A stretch of 64,000 nt of DNA, taken from contig CAZATJ010000001.1 in NCBI GenBank assembly GCA_964488025.1, forward strand, positions 1 to 64,000, given 5' to 3'. This DNA comes from UBA1568 sp964488025 (GTDB taxonomy: Bacteria; Patescibacteriota; Minisyncoccia; Moranbacterales; UBA1568). A program made the translations under genes and the position numbers. Position 1 is the first letter of the stretch, and each line of letters starts with the position of its first letter. Below the pieces are notes generated by a model that had not been told where the DNA came from, searched no databases, and worked only from the letters and a program-made list of their open reading frames with translations. Below, in pieces: positions 1 to 8,364 of this stretch.

Positions 1-3000
1 CCGGATCCAGACGCAGTCGTCGTTGAGAGAGCATCTGTGGCTGTGGGCAAGAGAACTCCGAGGCTGCCGCCCTCTGTTCCCGTCAGCGTCAGACCACCGT
101 TGGTTGTCGCCGAAGCCACATAGTTGCCGGTCGTGTCGGTTGTGAGAGCAACGGTATTCGCGCCGATGGTGGTAACACCTGTAGCGCCCACGGTGATATC
201 ACCGGAGAGGGAAGTAAAGGTAGGGACGCTCGTACCATTGGCGAGGAGGACTTGACCGGAGGTACCGGCGGCGGTTACTTGTACCGCGCTTGTGCCATTG
301 CCATACAAGACGCCATTGGTTGTGAGGGTCGAAGCGCCGGTACCGCCACGCGATACGGCGAGTTGGGCTTCGCTCGAAAGCGTATTGGCCGTCGTCCAAT
401 ATGCCACGGCGTTCGTTGTGCCAGTACCGAGTGGCACGGTTCCAGAGGCATCGGGAAAGGCAATCGCATTGTCAGCCGTCGGATCAACTACCGACATCGT
501 CGTCTCAAATGCATTAGCCGTCGATCCCTCAAAGGCCACCGTGCTCGCAGACACATCAAAGAAGAAACCCGTATCGGTGGTCGTACCGCCGATAATCAAA
601 TCATCTGTCGTATCGGTGAGATAGGTGTACGCTCCCGCACTCGTCCAGTCGCTCGTTCCGCCGGTTTTATTGGAACACCCCCAGGTTTCCAGCGTAGCGT
701 TCCAGGACAATACCTGGTCATTGCTACAGCCACCGATAAGCCGGACACCATCAGAAGAACTCTCGAGACCTGAATTGGATGAGGCGGTGGCAGTGGTCCC
801 CGTCGTCGTCGTATCCAGCGCGAGCGTAATGCTCCCTGCGCCATTGGTCACCGTAACACCCGCACCGGCTGTGAGAGTGGCCGCAACCGGATCGACACCC
901 GTACTACCGATGAGGAGTTGGCCGTCTGTCGGTACCGTCGTCGTGAGAACACCGCCAGTACCGGAATAGAGAAAAGCGTTCGCGGTAAGACCTGAAAATG
1001 TGATCGTTCCGCTTGAGGTGATGCCCGTCGCGCCCGTGATAGCACCGGCGGCCGAGATATCGAGGGTTGGGGTATTGAGAAAGTTAGTGAAGCCGGAACC
1101 ACCAGAGTTGGTGATACTGATGGCATCGGTTACGACCGTGGTGCCGCTCGTCGTCGTGTCGGCATTGTCGAGGGTGAGGAGTGCATTTACCGTCGTGTCC
1201 GTCGTCGAGCTCGTGAGGGCATTGGTAATTTTGAAAACGGTTTGAGCGACATCGGTGGCTGCAGTGGCAGTAAGTGAGAGTCCAAGGAGCGGGTCATTGG
1301 CCGCCGTCGAAGTGTAGCTGATGGTCGTCGTAACAGCGTCGAGCGTGAGCGCGTCTTGGAATTCGGTGAAGTCAAGAGAGTCGGCTGTGATACCACCACC
1401 CCCGCCACCACCACCAATCGTCGACCAAATCGGGACACCGCTAGACAAAATGAGAACTTCACCATCTGCTCCGGCCCCAAGCTTTGTCAGTGTATTTACG
1501 CCACTCGCATAAATGATGTCACCGACAGCATAGGTGCCAATACCCGTCCCACCCCGCGTTTCATCGAGCTGAGCTTCGCTCCCGAGTGAGCTCGTGCCAG
1601 TCCAGTACGCTACCTGATTGGCCGCGCCACTCCCCGAAAGTCCGCCGACCCCTGAAACTGTGGCACACTCCCAAACATTGTTGACATTGTCCCAGGCGAG
1701 AATTTCAACATCCGCACAGCCCTGGAGAAGTGTGAGTTCATTACTCCCCGCTCCCTGGAATTCGAGACCGGAGTTGCTCGAGACACTCCCCGTGCCATCA
1801 GCGGTATCGAGGAGGTCAACAGCCAGGGTAAGGGTGGCCCCTTCGGAACCGGCGGCACCACCCGTGAGACCATTGCCATTGGCGACACTGGCGACATAGT
1901 TACCGGTGGTGTCCGTCGTGAGAGCAACGGTGTTCGCACCGATGGTGGTAACACCTGTAGCGCTCACGGTGATGTCGCCGGAGAGGGAAGTGAAGGTGGG
2001 GATACTGGTGCCATTGGCGAGGAGGACTTGACCGGAGGTACCGGCGGCGGTTACTTGTACCGCGCTTGTGCCATTGCCATACAAGACGCCATTGGTTGTG
2101 AGGGTCGAAGCGCCGGTACCGCCATTGGCCACTGGCAGCGTACCAGTTACCTCAGTCGCGAGGTCGATCGTCGTACCGAGTGTAGAGGCCAGTGTGATAC
2201 TCCCCGCACCGTTGGTAACCGTAACACCCGAGCCAGCGGTAAGGGTGGCGAGAGCATAGCCCGTACCATTGCCGATGAGCAGTGTGCCATTGGCAGCCGT
2301 AGCACCAGAGAGTCCAGTACCACCCCGTGAGACATTGAGTTGGGCTTCGCTCCCAAGTGAGCTGGTGCCCGTCCAATAGGTAACATACCCGGCGGTGCCA
2401 GAACCAGCCAGTCCAGCAGCAAATGTCGCACATTCCCAGACCCCTGTCGTATCATTCCAGGAAAGCCCCTGACTATCCGCACAACCCTGGAGGAGTGTGA
2501 GTTCATTACTTCCCGCTCCCTGGAATTCGAGACCGGAATTACTTGAGACACTCCCCGTGCCGTCAACGGCGCTGAGAAGATCGATGGCCAGTGTGAGTGC
2601 AGCGCCTTCGGAACCAGCGGCACCACCCGTGAGACCATTGCCATTGGCGACACTGGCGACATAGTTACCGGTGGTGTCCGCCCCTAGACCGATGAGGTTG
2701 GTGAAAGTCTGCGTCCCTGCAAAGACGATATTGCCTGTCATCGTCCCGCCAGTGAGTGGGAGCGCGCCGCCACTCCCCGCAGTCGAGATATCGCTGAATG
2801 TCGAACCATCATTCGAAATTTGCCAACTCTGCGTCGTGCCATTGTACCGAACTGCGGGTGGATTCGACGAGTTGGAAACTGCCAAATCAAAATTGGCACT
2901 TGTCGGTGCGGTACCGTTCCCGAGAGTAAATACTTCAGCATCCGTACCCGTGTCGGTGTTTTGCTGGTGAGCGTCACTCAAGCGCGAGTCATTCCCGAGC

Positions 3001-3581
3001 ACCAGCTGCTTAGCGCCGCTTCCGGTCGGCAGGTTTTTGATGTCAAGCTTGCCGCTCTTGCCCAAAAGAGGGATATCCCCCTGCTTGGTGCCGATACTTT
3101 TCCCCTGCAAGAACTGCGAATTGATAGCTCGCGGTACCGATCCCAGTTTCTTGCGCGGGATCATTTCCGAATCTTCACCGATACGAATACCGACGTAGTA
3201 ACTTCCTGTTTCAAAATTAAGATTTGCCGGAAATGGATTGACTGCTCCGAGAAAAACCCTGAACATACCAGCCGTCACCGTTACCTCCTGTACTTCCTCC
3301 CAAACACGATTTCCAGCATCAGTATTCGATGGAAAAGCATCGACCACGGTGCGATTCGTTGTGTAAATGCCAAAACGCACCTGATAAACACCGTTAGTGA
3401 TAATGCGATTTTCATTGTTAAAAAGCGATGCAGAAAGGTTAATTTGCTGGATTGGATGAACCGTAGACTGCGCAAAACTGGGTCGTAGATCAAACCACCC
3501 TAGTACGAGGATCCCTACCGCCAATGCGGAAATCAGGGAATATGCTGTTTTTCTATTTTTATTTTTTACATATAACGGCAT
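1..3581 (-). CDS. Secreted repeat-rich surface protein, 3'-truncated by window edge
   Basis: From the ATG at 3581 the minus strand stays open for 1193 codons to the window edge, so the C-terminus lies outside. AAGGA sits just before the ATG. The N-terminus has a signal peptide (basic start, hydrophobic residues about 14-30, cleavage after PSFA). Residues 40-200 look like a compact domain. The rest is Gly/Thr/Ser/Asn-rich repeats with recurring words such as NGVLYGNGTSAVQ, TSGQVLLANGT, LSGDITV and SNSGLEFQGAGSNELTLLQGC. This style is known from phage tail-fibre-like and giant surface proteins of Patescibacteria. Role inferred: cell-surface fibre or adhesin. Repeat units are also near identical in DNA. 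Many overlapping ORFs in other frames here are shadows. The gene class is fairly sure; the function is not. Confidence 0.88.
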   Translation of the reverse strand, partial: MPLYVKNKNRKTAYSLISALAVGILVLGWFDLRPSFAQSTVHPIQQINLSASLFNNENRIITNGVYQVRFGIYTTNRTVVDAFPSNTDAGNRVWEEVQEVTVTAGMFRVFLGAVNPFPANLNFETGSYYVGIRIGEDSEMIPRKKLGSVPRAINSQFLQGKSIGTKQGDIPLLGKSGKLDIKNLPTGSGAKQLVLGNDSRLSDAHQQNTDTGTDAEVFTLGNGTAPTSANFDLAVSNSSNPPAVRYNGTTQSWQISNDGSTFSDISTAGSGGALPLTGGTMTGNIVFAGTQTFTNLIGLGADTTGNYVASVANGNGLTGGAAGSEGAALTLAIDLLSAVDGTGSVSSNSGLEFQGAGSNELTLLQGCADSQGLSWNDTTGVWECATFAAGLAGSGTAGYVTYWTGTSSLGSEAQLNVSRGGTGLSGATAANGTLLIGNGTGYALATLTAGSGVTVTNGAGSITLASTLGTTIDLATEVTGTLPVANGGTGASTLTTNGVLYGNGTSAVQVTAAGTSGQVLLANGTSIPTFTSLSGDITVSATGVTTIGANTVALTTDTTGNYVASVANGNGLTGGAAGSEGATLTLAVDLLDTADGTGSVSSNSGLEFQGAGSNELTLLQGCADVEILAWDNVNNVWECATVSGVGGLSGSGAANQVAYWTGTSSLGSEAQLDETRGGTGIGTYAVGDIIYASGVNTLTKLGAGADGEVLILSSGVPIWSTIGGGGGGGGITADSLDFTEFQDALTLDAVTTTISYTSTAANDPLLGLSLTATAATDVAQTVFKITNALTSSTTDTTVNALLTLDNADTTTSGTTVVTDAISITNSGGSGFTNFLNTPTLDISAAGAITGATGITSSGTITFSGLTANAFLYSGTGGVLTTTVPTDGQLLIGSTGVDPVAATLTAGAGVTVTNGAGSITLALDTTTTGTTATASSNSGLESSSDGVRLIGGCSNDQVLSWNATLETWGCSNKTGGTSDWTSAGAYTYLTDTTDDLIIGGTTTDTGFFFDVSASTVAFEGSTANAFETTMSVVDPTADNAIAFPDASGTVPLGTGTTNAVAYWTTANTLSSEAQLAVSRGGTGASTLTTNGVLYGNGTSAVQVTAAGTSGQVLLANGTSVPTFTSLSGDITVGATGVTTIGANTVALTTDTTGNYVASATTNGGLTLTGTEGGSLGVLLPTATDALSTTTASGS
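145..348. repeat. 204-bp repeat unit, copy 1 (partner 1921-2124)
   Basis: This 204-bp segment is almost identical to 1921-2124 in the same orientation. Both encode the GGTGASTLTTNGVLYGNGTS to TTIGANTVALTT part of the surface protein. The low divergence suggests recent duplication or gene conversion, and such units are prone to assembly collapse. Confidence 0.9.
1711..1915. repeat. 205-bp repeat unit, copy 1 (partner 2476-2680)
   Basis: Near-identical in-frame direct repeat of 2476-2680. It encodes the TTGNYVASVANGNGLTGG to SNSGLEFQGAGSNELTLLQG segment of the surface protein. Confidence 0.85.
1921..2124. repeat. 204-bp repeat unit, copy 2 (partner 145-348)
   Basis: Direct near-identical copy of 145-348 within the surface-protein gene. 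Differences are a few substitutions with no indels, so the reading frame is kept. Confidence 0.9.
2476..2680. repeat. 205-bp repeat unit, copy 2 (partner 1711-1915)
   Basis: Direct repeat of 1711-1915 inside the surface-protein gene, same length and same frame. Confidence 0.85.
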
Positions 3582-3607
3582 GTAATTCCTTACCGAATGT
3601 TTCTCAA

Positions 3608-3613
3608 ATTATA
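3608..3613 (-). promoter_or_regulatory. Extended -10 promoter of the surface-protein gene
   Basis: On the minus strand TGCTATAAT lies 27 bases before the ATG at 3581. The TG one base before TATAAT makes an extended -10. The -35 region is weak (TTTTGG at 17-bp spacing). Confidence 0.55.
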
Positions 3614-3637
3614 GCACATCTTTTCATAATCCAAAAA

Positions 3638-4357
3638 TCAATTTTTCTTTACTGCCCAGCCAAAAACCTCACCAACCGCATTGGCAATCAGATCAAACAG
3701 CGAGACTGTCCTGGAACCGGTATACACAGCATGCGATTCACTCGTAACTTGATTCCCAAATCGATCATCGCTGGTGATTTCATACACGTAGGTCGAGGCC
3801 TGGTCAAGTCCAGGAATTATCATGCTGTGGTTCAAGCTATAATCCTCCTCCCCGATACTCTTTTTGGCTTGTCCAACACCCTTAGAGTAAGAGATGACCG
3901 ATTTGGCCAATTTGTTGGTTCTCCAGCTCACCACCAGTTTCACTTCCTGTTTGTTCTTTTCCGTAAAGGCCTCACCCCGAATAGAGTTCACTTGGAGTGG
4001 TTCCGGATTATCTTCGGACAGGAAGAATTCGGCTTCACCGCCGATCGAAATGTCACCCACGCGAAAATTCTCACTCTGGTAATTGGCATCACCGAAAAGA
4101 GGGATCTGGTTCGATGTTACCGTCTTGGAGTCGACACCCTGAAGCACCGATGATTTTTCAGTCGTAACACCATCCGTCAAATCCGTTGTTTGGAGATCGG
4201 CCGGAGCAGACGTCCTGACAAAAAAAACATACCCTCCCGCCCCCAGAAGGAGTAGGATTACGATGGTCAAAATTATGGTATTTTTCCGCCCGAGTTTCTG
4301 GAAAAAATTCTCTTGTTTCTCGGAGGCAAATATTTCGGAATTTTCTCCTGCTGGCAT
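3638..4357 (-). CDS. Membrane-anchored extracytoplasmic protein of unknown function
   Basis: 239 residues. A short charged cytoplasmic N-terminus (about 1-26) is followed by one membrane segment (about 27-47, rich in Ile/Leu) and an outside part of about 190 residues. The C-terminal half (KLVVSWRTNKLAKSVISYSK through STYVYEITSDDRFGNQV) looks like a fibronectin type III or purple-phosphatase-like N-terminal beta sandwich, whose typical words are T..S...V.Y and H...L.GL...T.Y.Y.I. It sits directly upstream of the secreted repeat protein on the same strand with a 56-base gap, so a shared role at the cell surface is possible. The function is not recognised. Confidence 0.75.
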   Translation of the reverse strand: MPAGENSEIFASEKQENFFQKLGRKNTIILTIVILLLLGAGGYVFFVRTSAPADLQTTDLTDGVTTEKSSVLQGVDSKTVTSNQIPLFGDANYQSENFRVGDISIGGEAEFFLSEDNPEPLQVNSIRGEAFTEKNKQEVKLVVSWRTNKLAKSVISYSKGVGQAKKSIGEEDYSLNHSMIIPGLDQASTYVYEITSDDRFGNQVTSESHAVYTGSRTVSLFDLIANAVGEVFGWAVKKN

Positions 4358-4516
4358 AAATGATTTGGTATTGTACGCAGGCTGAAATGAAACTTATTTT
4401 TGTTTTTTACAACACTCTCAATATACCACAAAAATAGCTGTCAAGAAAGGTATAAAACTGAGTTATCAACAGGATAAAAATCCATAAAAAAACAGCCCAA
4501 TTTTCCAATAAAAAAT

Positions 4517-4545
4517 TTGTCCAAAAACATCCTCCCAGGTATACT
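4517..4545 (+). promoter_or_regulatory. Promoter of manC
   Basis: TTGTCC (4517-4522), a 17-bp spacer, then TATACT (4540-4545), about 30 bases before the manC ATG. No Shine-Dalgarno sequence follows. Confidence 0.6.
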
Positions 4546-4575
4546 GAAAACGCTTAAGATTTTCATCAGAAAACT

Positions 4576-5700
4576 ATGTCAGGAGACATTCAGAAAAATA
4601 ACCCGGAGCACCACTACGTCGTTATCATGGCCGGTGGATCTGGCACCAGACTCTGGCCACTATCACGCAAGAAAAAGCCGAAACAATTCCAGGCATTCAC
4701 TTCAGAACAGACCATGATCGAGGAGACTTTTTCTCGTGCCAAATCGGTGGTTCCGGTCGAAAATATCTTCGTTTCGACAACCAAAGATTACGCCGCCCTC
4801 GTCCTCAAGCAACTCCCAGAAATATCAGAAAAAAGGCTTATTCTAGAGCCAGAATCACGAAATACTGCTCCGGCCATCGCGCTCGTCGCGGCCTTTCTCG
4901 AGTACCATGACCCGTCAGCTATCGTCGCCACCATCGCCTCCGATCATGCCATCGATAACCCCGAAGAATTCGTCGCCGCGCTTCGGGCGGCATTCAAAAC
5001 AGCTGAGCAGAATCCTGACCGTTTGGTGACCGTCGGCATCAACCCGACCCGTCCAGACACAGGTCTCGGCTACATCAAAATGGGCCAGGAATTTTCCCTT
5101 GTCGAAGGGAAACGAGTCTTCATCGTCGAGGCCTTCAAAGAGAAGCCCGATCAAAAAACTGCCGAACAGTATATTGCCGACTGGCAGTATCTCTGGAACG
5201 CCGGATATTTCATTTTTTCCGTACGCACTTTTTCGGAATGGACGAAACTTTTCGCACCGACACTCCATGATGTCATGACAAACATCGCCGAACAAAAAAA
5301 ATCCGGCGCGCTTGATGAGACAACGCTCGCGACACTTTACAGCAAAATAGAGAGCGAGCCGTTCGACACGCTCATCGTTGAAAAACTTCCTCCGGAAAAA
5401 CGTCTCGTCATTCCCAGTACGCTCAAATGGAGCGACGTCGGTAACTGGCAGACTCTCTACGAATTTCTCTACGAAAAATCAGGAGAAAAATCCATCATAC
5501 ATGGAAATCATATCGACCTCGGAAGCAAGAATCTGCTCGTCCACGGTGGCAAACGTCTCATCACGACCATTGGTATCAAAGATCTCATCATCGTCGACAC
5601 AGATGATGCCTTGCTCATCGCGAGACGCGATCAGGTGTCCGGCGACATCAAAAAACTGATTGAAAAATTGAAAGATGATGGTCATTCAGACTTGCTCTAG
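4576..5700 (+). CDS. manC: Mannose-1-phosphate guanylyltransferase
   Basis: 374 residues. It makes GDP-mannose from mannose-1-phosphate and GTP, feeding surface polysaccharide synthesis in the cytoplasm. The nucleotide-binding signature GGSGTRLWPLSR lies at residues 20-31, followed by KPKQF at 35-38. Other family words are ESRNTAPAI, ASDHAI, NPTRPDTGLGYIKMG, FKEKPD and WNAGYFIF. The length matches the single-function enzyme; the phosphomannose isomerase domain of the bifunctional form is absent. It is a lone plus-strand gene among minus-strand genes, has its own promoter, and ends at a clear terminator (5895-5925). It could be a general NDP-hexose pyrophosphorylase, but the motifs favour GDP-mannose. 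Confidence 0.93.
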   Translation: MSGDIQKNNPEHHYVVIMAGGSGTRLWPLSRKKKPKQFQAFTSEQTMIEETFSRAKSVVPVENIFVSTTKDYAALVLKQLPEISEKRLILEPESRNTAPAIALVAAFLEYHDPSAIVATIASDHAIDNPEEFVAALRAAFKTAEQNPDRLVTVGINPTRPDTGLGYIKMGQEFSLVEGKRVFIVEAFKEKPDQKTAEQYIADWQYLWNAGYFIFSVRTFSEWTKLFAPTLHDVMTNIAEQKKSGALDETTLATLYSKIESEPFDTLIVEKLPPEKRLVIPSTLKWSDVGNWQTLYEFLYEKSGEKSIIHGNHIDLGSKNLLVHGGKRLITTIGIKDLIIVDTDDALLIARRDQVSGDIKKLIEKLKDDGHSDLL

Positions 5701-5755
5701 TTAATTTTTAGATACGTTGGCGGAAACCGTCACTTCAAAATAATTTCTTCTTTCC

Positions 5756-5796
5756 CATCTATCATCTTTGTGCGGTCGTCTAGAAGATGATAGATG
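5756..5796. repeat. Hairpin repeat, copy 1 (relative at 32433-32472)
   Basis: Inverted repeat CATCTATCATCTT / AAGATGATAGATG with the loop TGTGCGGTCGTCTAG. The same element in reverse orientation is at 32433-32472, including CGACCGCA in the loop. It follows manC but is not followed by a T-run, so it is not a normal terminator. Confidence 0.8.
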
Positions 5797-5894
5797 CTGA
5801 CTAGATACGATGAATGTGGGAAATATGAATGTGTATGAATGCGTCAGAGACGAACGATCGTTGCCGTGTGGCATAAAAACGAATCGGGATCAAG

Positions 5895-5925
5895 AAAATC
5901 ACTCCGGAAAATAGAGTGATTTTTT
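5895..5925 (+). terminator. Rho-independent terminator after manC
   Basis: Stem AAAATCACTC / GAGTGATTTT with a 9-base loop, then a T-run. It closes the manC transcript. Confidence 0.85.
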
Positions 5926-5937
5926 GCTTTAGATAAG

Positions 5938-6062
5938 GGAAAATATAAATTTCTAAGTTTCAATTTCTCAACAATTTTCAATTTTGAAATTTTACAATTT
6001 TGAAATTGCGATATTGCAGCATTGTTTGAAAATTATGAATTTAGAATTGAAAATTCTAAAGG
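5938..6062. repeat. AT-rich word repeat between manC and parB
   Basis: The 364-base gene-free stretch 5701-6064 holds the hairpin repeat, the manC terminator and this low-complexity part built of words like AATTTTGAAATT and CAATTTTGAAAT. I see no gene in it. Confidence 0.6.
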
Positions 6063-6064
6063 AA

Positions 6065-7018
6065 CTATTCCTCTAACCGCTTCAGTAGTCCATCCAAATC
6101 TTCTGGCGCGTAGTATTCGATGATGACCTTGCCACCCTTCCCCGAAGGGGCGATTTTGACTTTGGTACCGAGAATCTGGGTCAAATGTTCGGTCCGTTCG
6201 AGAAGTTCGGGATTAAGCTGAATGGCGCTCCGTATATGTGGTTTGACCGAGACGCTCCGCACTTTCAGTTCCGTTTCGCGCACGGTCAGTTCTTCTTTGA
6301 TAATAAGATCAAAAACGGCGCGCAGCTTCTCAGGATTCTCAATGGCAAGCAGCGCCTTGGCATGCCCCTCACTTATTTTCCTCTCGGCCACCGCCCGCTG
6401 GATTTCTATAGGGAGGTGAAGCAGACGCAAAGTATTGGCCACCGCGCTGCGACTTTTTCCCATTTTTTCGGCCACTTTTTCCTGAGGCAGGGAGAATTCG
6501 TCAACCAGCCGCAAGTAGGCCTTGGCTTCTTCGATTGGGTTCAAATCATGACGCTGGATGTTTTCGATGATGGCCAATTCCAGTTTCTGTTGTTCAGTGA
6601 CGTCGCGCACCATAACTGGCACAGTGGGGAGTCCCAGCCGTTTTGCCGCCTGAAAACGCCGTTCTCCGGCGATAATTTCGTACTGCTCGCCGTTTTTGGT
6701 TACCACCAGGGGCTGCAAGATACCGTGTTCCTTGATGGAATCAGCCAACTCCTGTAGCTTCACTTCGTCGAAGTGAAAACGCGGCTGGTGCGGATTCGGC
6801 ACGATACTCGCAAGAGGAATCTCCTCAAGCGCGCTGCCGGCATTCGGTGTGTTTGCGGCAGCCGGAACCGGTGGCGAAGGAAAAACCCGTCCATCATCGA
6901 CTGGTCCGTCTCCCTGAGAAGCCGACGTTATGACAAAAGGCGAAGCCCCACTCCCATCCCCTTTCTTGGGCGGAATGAGCGATGCTAATCCCCTGCCGAG
7001 ACCATATTGCTGTGTCAT
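6065..7018 (-). CDS. parB: Chromosome partitioning protein ParB
   Basis: 317 residues. ParB binds parS sites, slides as a CTP-dependent clamp and works with ParA in chromosome segregation. After a variable linker (1-65) the ParB/Srx domain starts with LEEIPLASIVPNPHQPR. The CTP-binding GERRFQAA motif is at 118-125 and the ENIQRHDLNPIEEA box at 152-165. A helix-turn-helix spans about 178-200 (VAEKMGKSRSAVANTLRLL). The C-terminal dimerisation part ends in LLKRLEE. The N-terminus GLGRGLASLI is the usual ParA-stimulating peptide. It lies 37 bases after parA in the classic parAB order. I did not find a clear parS palindrome nearby. Confidence 0.96.
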   Translation of the reverse strand: MTQQYGLGRGLASLIPPKKGDGSGASPFVITSASQGDGPVDDGRVFPSPPVPAAANTPNAGSALEEIPLASIVPNPHQPRFHFDEVKLQELADSIKEHGILQPLVVTKNGEQYEIIAGERRFQAAKRLGLPTVPVMVRDVTEQQKLELAIIENIQRHDLNPIEEAKAYLRLVDEFSLPQEKVAEKMGKSRSAVANTLRLLHLPIEIQRAVAERKISEGHAKALLAIENPEKLRAVFDLIIKEELTVRETELKVRSVSVKPHIRSAIQLNPELLERTEHLTQILGTKVKIAPSGKGGKVIIEYYAPEDLDGLLKRLEE

Positions 7019-7055
7019 ATAGGAAGTATCAAGTATTACGTATCAAGTAAACGAA

Positions 7056-7847
7056 CTAAAGTACTTTCGGTTTCTTTCGCTCCTCTTCCTCGCGGGCAAT
7101 CAATTCCTTCACCACACCCTTGTAGGCGCGGGCGCCCTTGGAAAAAGCATCAAAATCAAGGATGGATTTCCCAAAAGATGGCGCCTCAGCTAAACGTACC
7201 GAACGGGGAATGACGTTTTCGAATACCGGGCCAGGGAAATGTGTCCGCACTTCGGATACTACCTGACGTGCCAGACGATTGCGACGGTCATACAGAGTAA
7301 GCAAAGCACCACTGATTTTCAGATTCGGTTGCAAATGTTCCCGCACCAGTTCGATCGTTCCCAGAAGTTGCGACAATCCTTCGAGTGCGTAGTATTCGGT
7401 CTGAACAGGAATAATCACCTCATCGGAAGCTACCAGGCCGTTGATGGTAAGCAGGCCCAAGGACGGCGGACTGTCAATCAGAATGTAGTCATAGTAAGAC
7501 CTGATCTGTCGAAGCGCCCCATGAAGGCGGAATTCGCGATTCTCGATATGTACCATCTCGATTTCAGCTCCGGCCAAATCCTGCGCCGCCGGAATAATAT
7601 GGAGTCCCTCCGTTTCGGTGCGCAGAATGATTTCCTGGGTAGGAAGCCCAAGAATCATGGCGTGGTAGAGGTTTTTTTCCAAACGCCGAGCATCAATACC
7701 GAGCCCCGAAGAAGCATTACCCTGGGGATCGAGATCCACCAAAAGTACCTTCTTCCCAGCTTCCGCCAGGTAGGTAGCAACGTTAATCGTCGAGGTGGTT
7801 TTCCCTACTCCGCCCTTTTGATTTACAAACCCGATGACTTTGGCCAT
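7056..7847 (-). CDS. parA: Chromosome partitioning ATPase ParA (Soj)
   Basis: 263 residues from the ATG at 7847 (MAKVIGFVNQKGGVGKTT), which is where family members begin. The frame stays open 23 codons further upstream, but that part is CAA-word repeat and is not conserved. The deviant Walker A KGGVGKTT is at 11-18. VDLDPQGNASSGLG is the Walker A' region, and ILIDSPPSLGLLTINGL is the Walker B region. It is a cytoplasmic ATPase that moves ParB-bound DNA. No Shine-Dalgarno sequence precedes the start. It is followed by parB. Confidence 0.96.
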   Translation of the reverse strand: MAKVIGFVNQKGGVGKTTSTINVATYLAEAGKKVLLVDLDPQGNASSGLGIDARRLEKNLYHAMILGLPTQEIILRTETEGLHIIPAAQDLAGAEIEMVHIENREFRLHGALRQIRSYYDYILIDSPPSLGLLTINGLVASDEVIIPVQTEYYALEGLSQLLGTIELVREHLQPNLKISGALLTLYDRRNRLARQVVSEVRTHFPGPVFENVIPRSVRLAEAPSFGKSILDFDAFSKGARAYKGVVKELIAREEEERKKPKVL

Positions 7848-7857
7848 AGACAGCAAA

Positions 7858-7924
7858 CAAATAACAATCAACAAGAAACAGCAATCAGTCAACAAACAGC
7901 AACGAGCAATGAACAAGCCTCAAT
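7858..7924. repeat. CAA-rich word repeat upstream of parA
   Basis: Low-complexity run of words such as CAACAAG, AACAGCAATCAG and CAACAAACAGCAA directly before the parA start. Similar words form coding inserts in glmS (12840-12868), leuS (15598-15630) and mutY (61690-61765). Confidence 0.6.
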
Positions 7925-8040
7925 TACCATCATTGGTTGATGACTGCTCTCTGTCCATTATAGTCCATTGACAAACGATTATCAATTTTCTATCCTGTCT
8001 CTATGCTCTTTGGTCGTTCGTGGCTTAAAAAAAAGAAAAT

Positions 8041-8091
8041 GCCGAGGTGGCCCGCCTCGCGTCGACGCGAGTCGAGGCGGGTGGAATGGTA
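8041..8091 (+). repeat. Copy of the tRNA-Leu 5' end split by a palindrome
   Basis: Bases 8041-8050 (GCCGAGGTGG) plus 8082-8091 (TGGAATGGTA) together equal the first 20 bases of the tRNA-Leu gene at 8365-8384. A 31-bp palindrome (8051-8081) lies exactly between them. The two tRNA-like copies are direct repeats flanking the GIY-YIG gene. Confidence 0.85.
8051..8081. repeat. 31-bp GC-rich palindrome (family member)
   Basis: Outer arms CCCGCCTCG / CGAGGCGGG with an inner CGCGTCGACGCG palindrome. It belongs to the dispersed CCCGCC...GGCGGG family and interrupts the tRNA-Leu 5'-end copy. Confidence 0.85.
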
Positions 8092-8358
8092 AAAATAAAT
8101 CCCATGGAAGGATATGTCTATATTTTACTCAGTTTAAAGGACAGGAAGACCTACACGGGATCCACCGATAGTCTGGCACGGAGAGTAGAGGAGCACCAGC
8201 GCGGCCTTGTAAAAAGCACGAGAAACCGGCTTCCCGTAGAGTTGATTTATTATGAAAGATACGATACTCTAACAACCGCACGAGAAAAGGAACAGTACTA
8301 TAAAAACTGTAGCGGCCGAAAAAAATTAAAGGTTTTACTGAGGGACAAAATCAAGTAG
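8086..8358 (+). CDS. Small GIY-YIG nuclease-domain protein
   Basis: 90 residues from the ATG at 8086; a second possible ATG is at 8104 (MEGYVYILLS). It is a single GIY-YIG domain: YVYILLS is the GIY strand, TYTGSTDSLARRVEEH carries the YIG-like part and the conserved Arg, and AREKEQYYKN holds the likely metal-binding Glu. The relatives are the small stand-alone UvrC-like nucleases, often of unknown role; homing nucleases share the fold. The gene sits between a partial copy and the full copy of tRNA-Leu, and its start codon falls inside the tRNA-like sequence. That suggests insertion at a tRNA gene. GAGGCGGG of the palindrome could serve as a ribosome site. Confidence 0.85.
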   Translation: MVKINPMEGYVYILLSLKDRKTYTGSTDSLARRVEEHQRGLVKSTRNRLPVELIYYERYDTLTTAREKEQYYKNCSGRKKLKVLLRDKIK

Positions 8359-8364
8359 GTATTT

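Noticed and set aside
252..2970. Several 60-170-codon frames on both strands at the left end
   Set aside because: They are shadows of the repeat-rich minus-strand surface protein; their sequences are low-complexity and repeat together with it.
5701..6064. Possible CRISPR or small RNA in the manC-parB spacer
   Set aside because: There is no regular repeat-spacer pattern; the stretch is two hairpins plus AT-rich words.
7848..7916. 23-residue N-terminal extension of ParA
   Set aside because: It is encoded by CAA-word repeat, is Cys/Leu-rich and absent in ParA proteins.
8041..8091. A second complete tRNA-Leu gene
   Set aside because: Only the first 20 bases match; no anticodon arm, T arm or acceptor partner follows.
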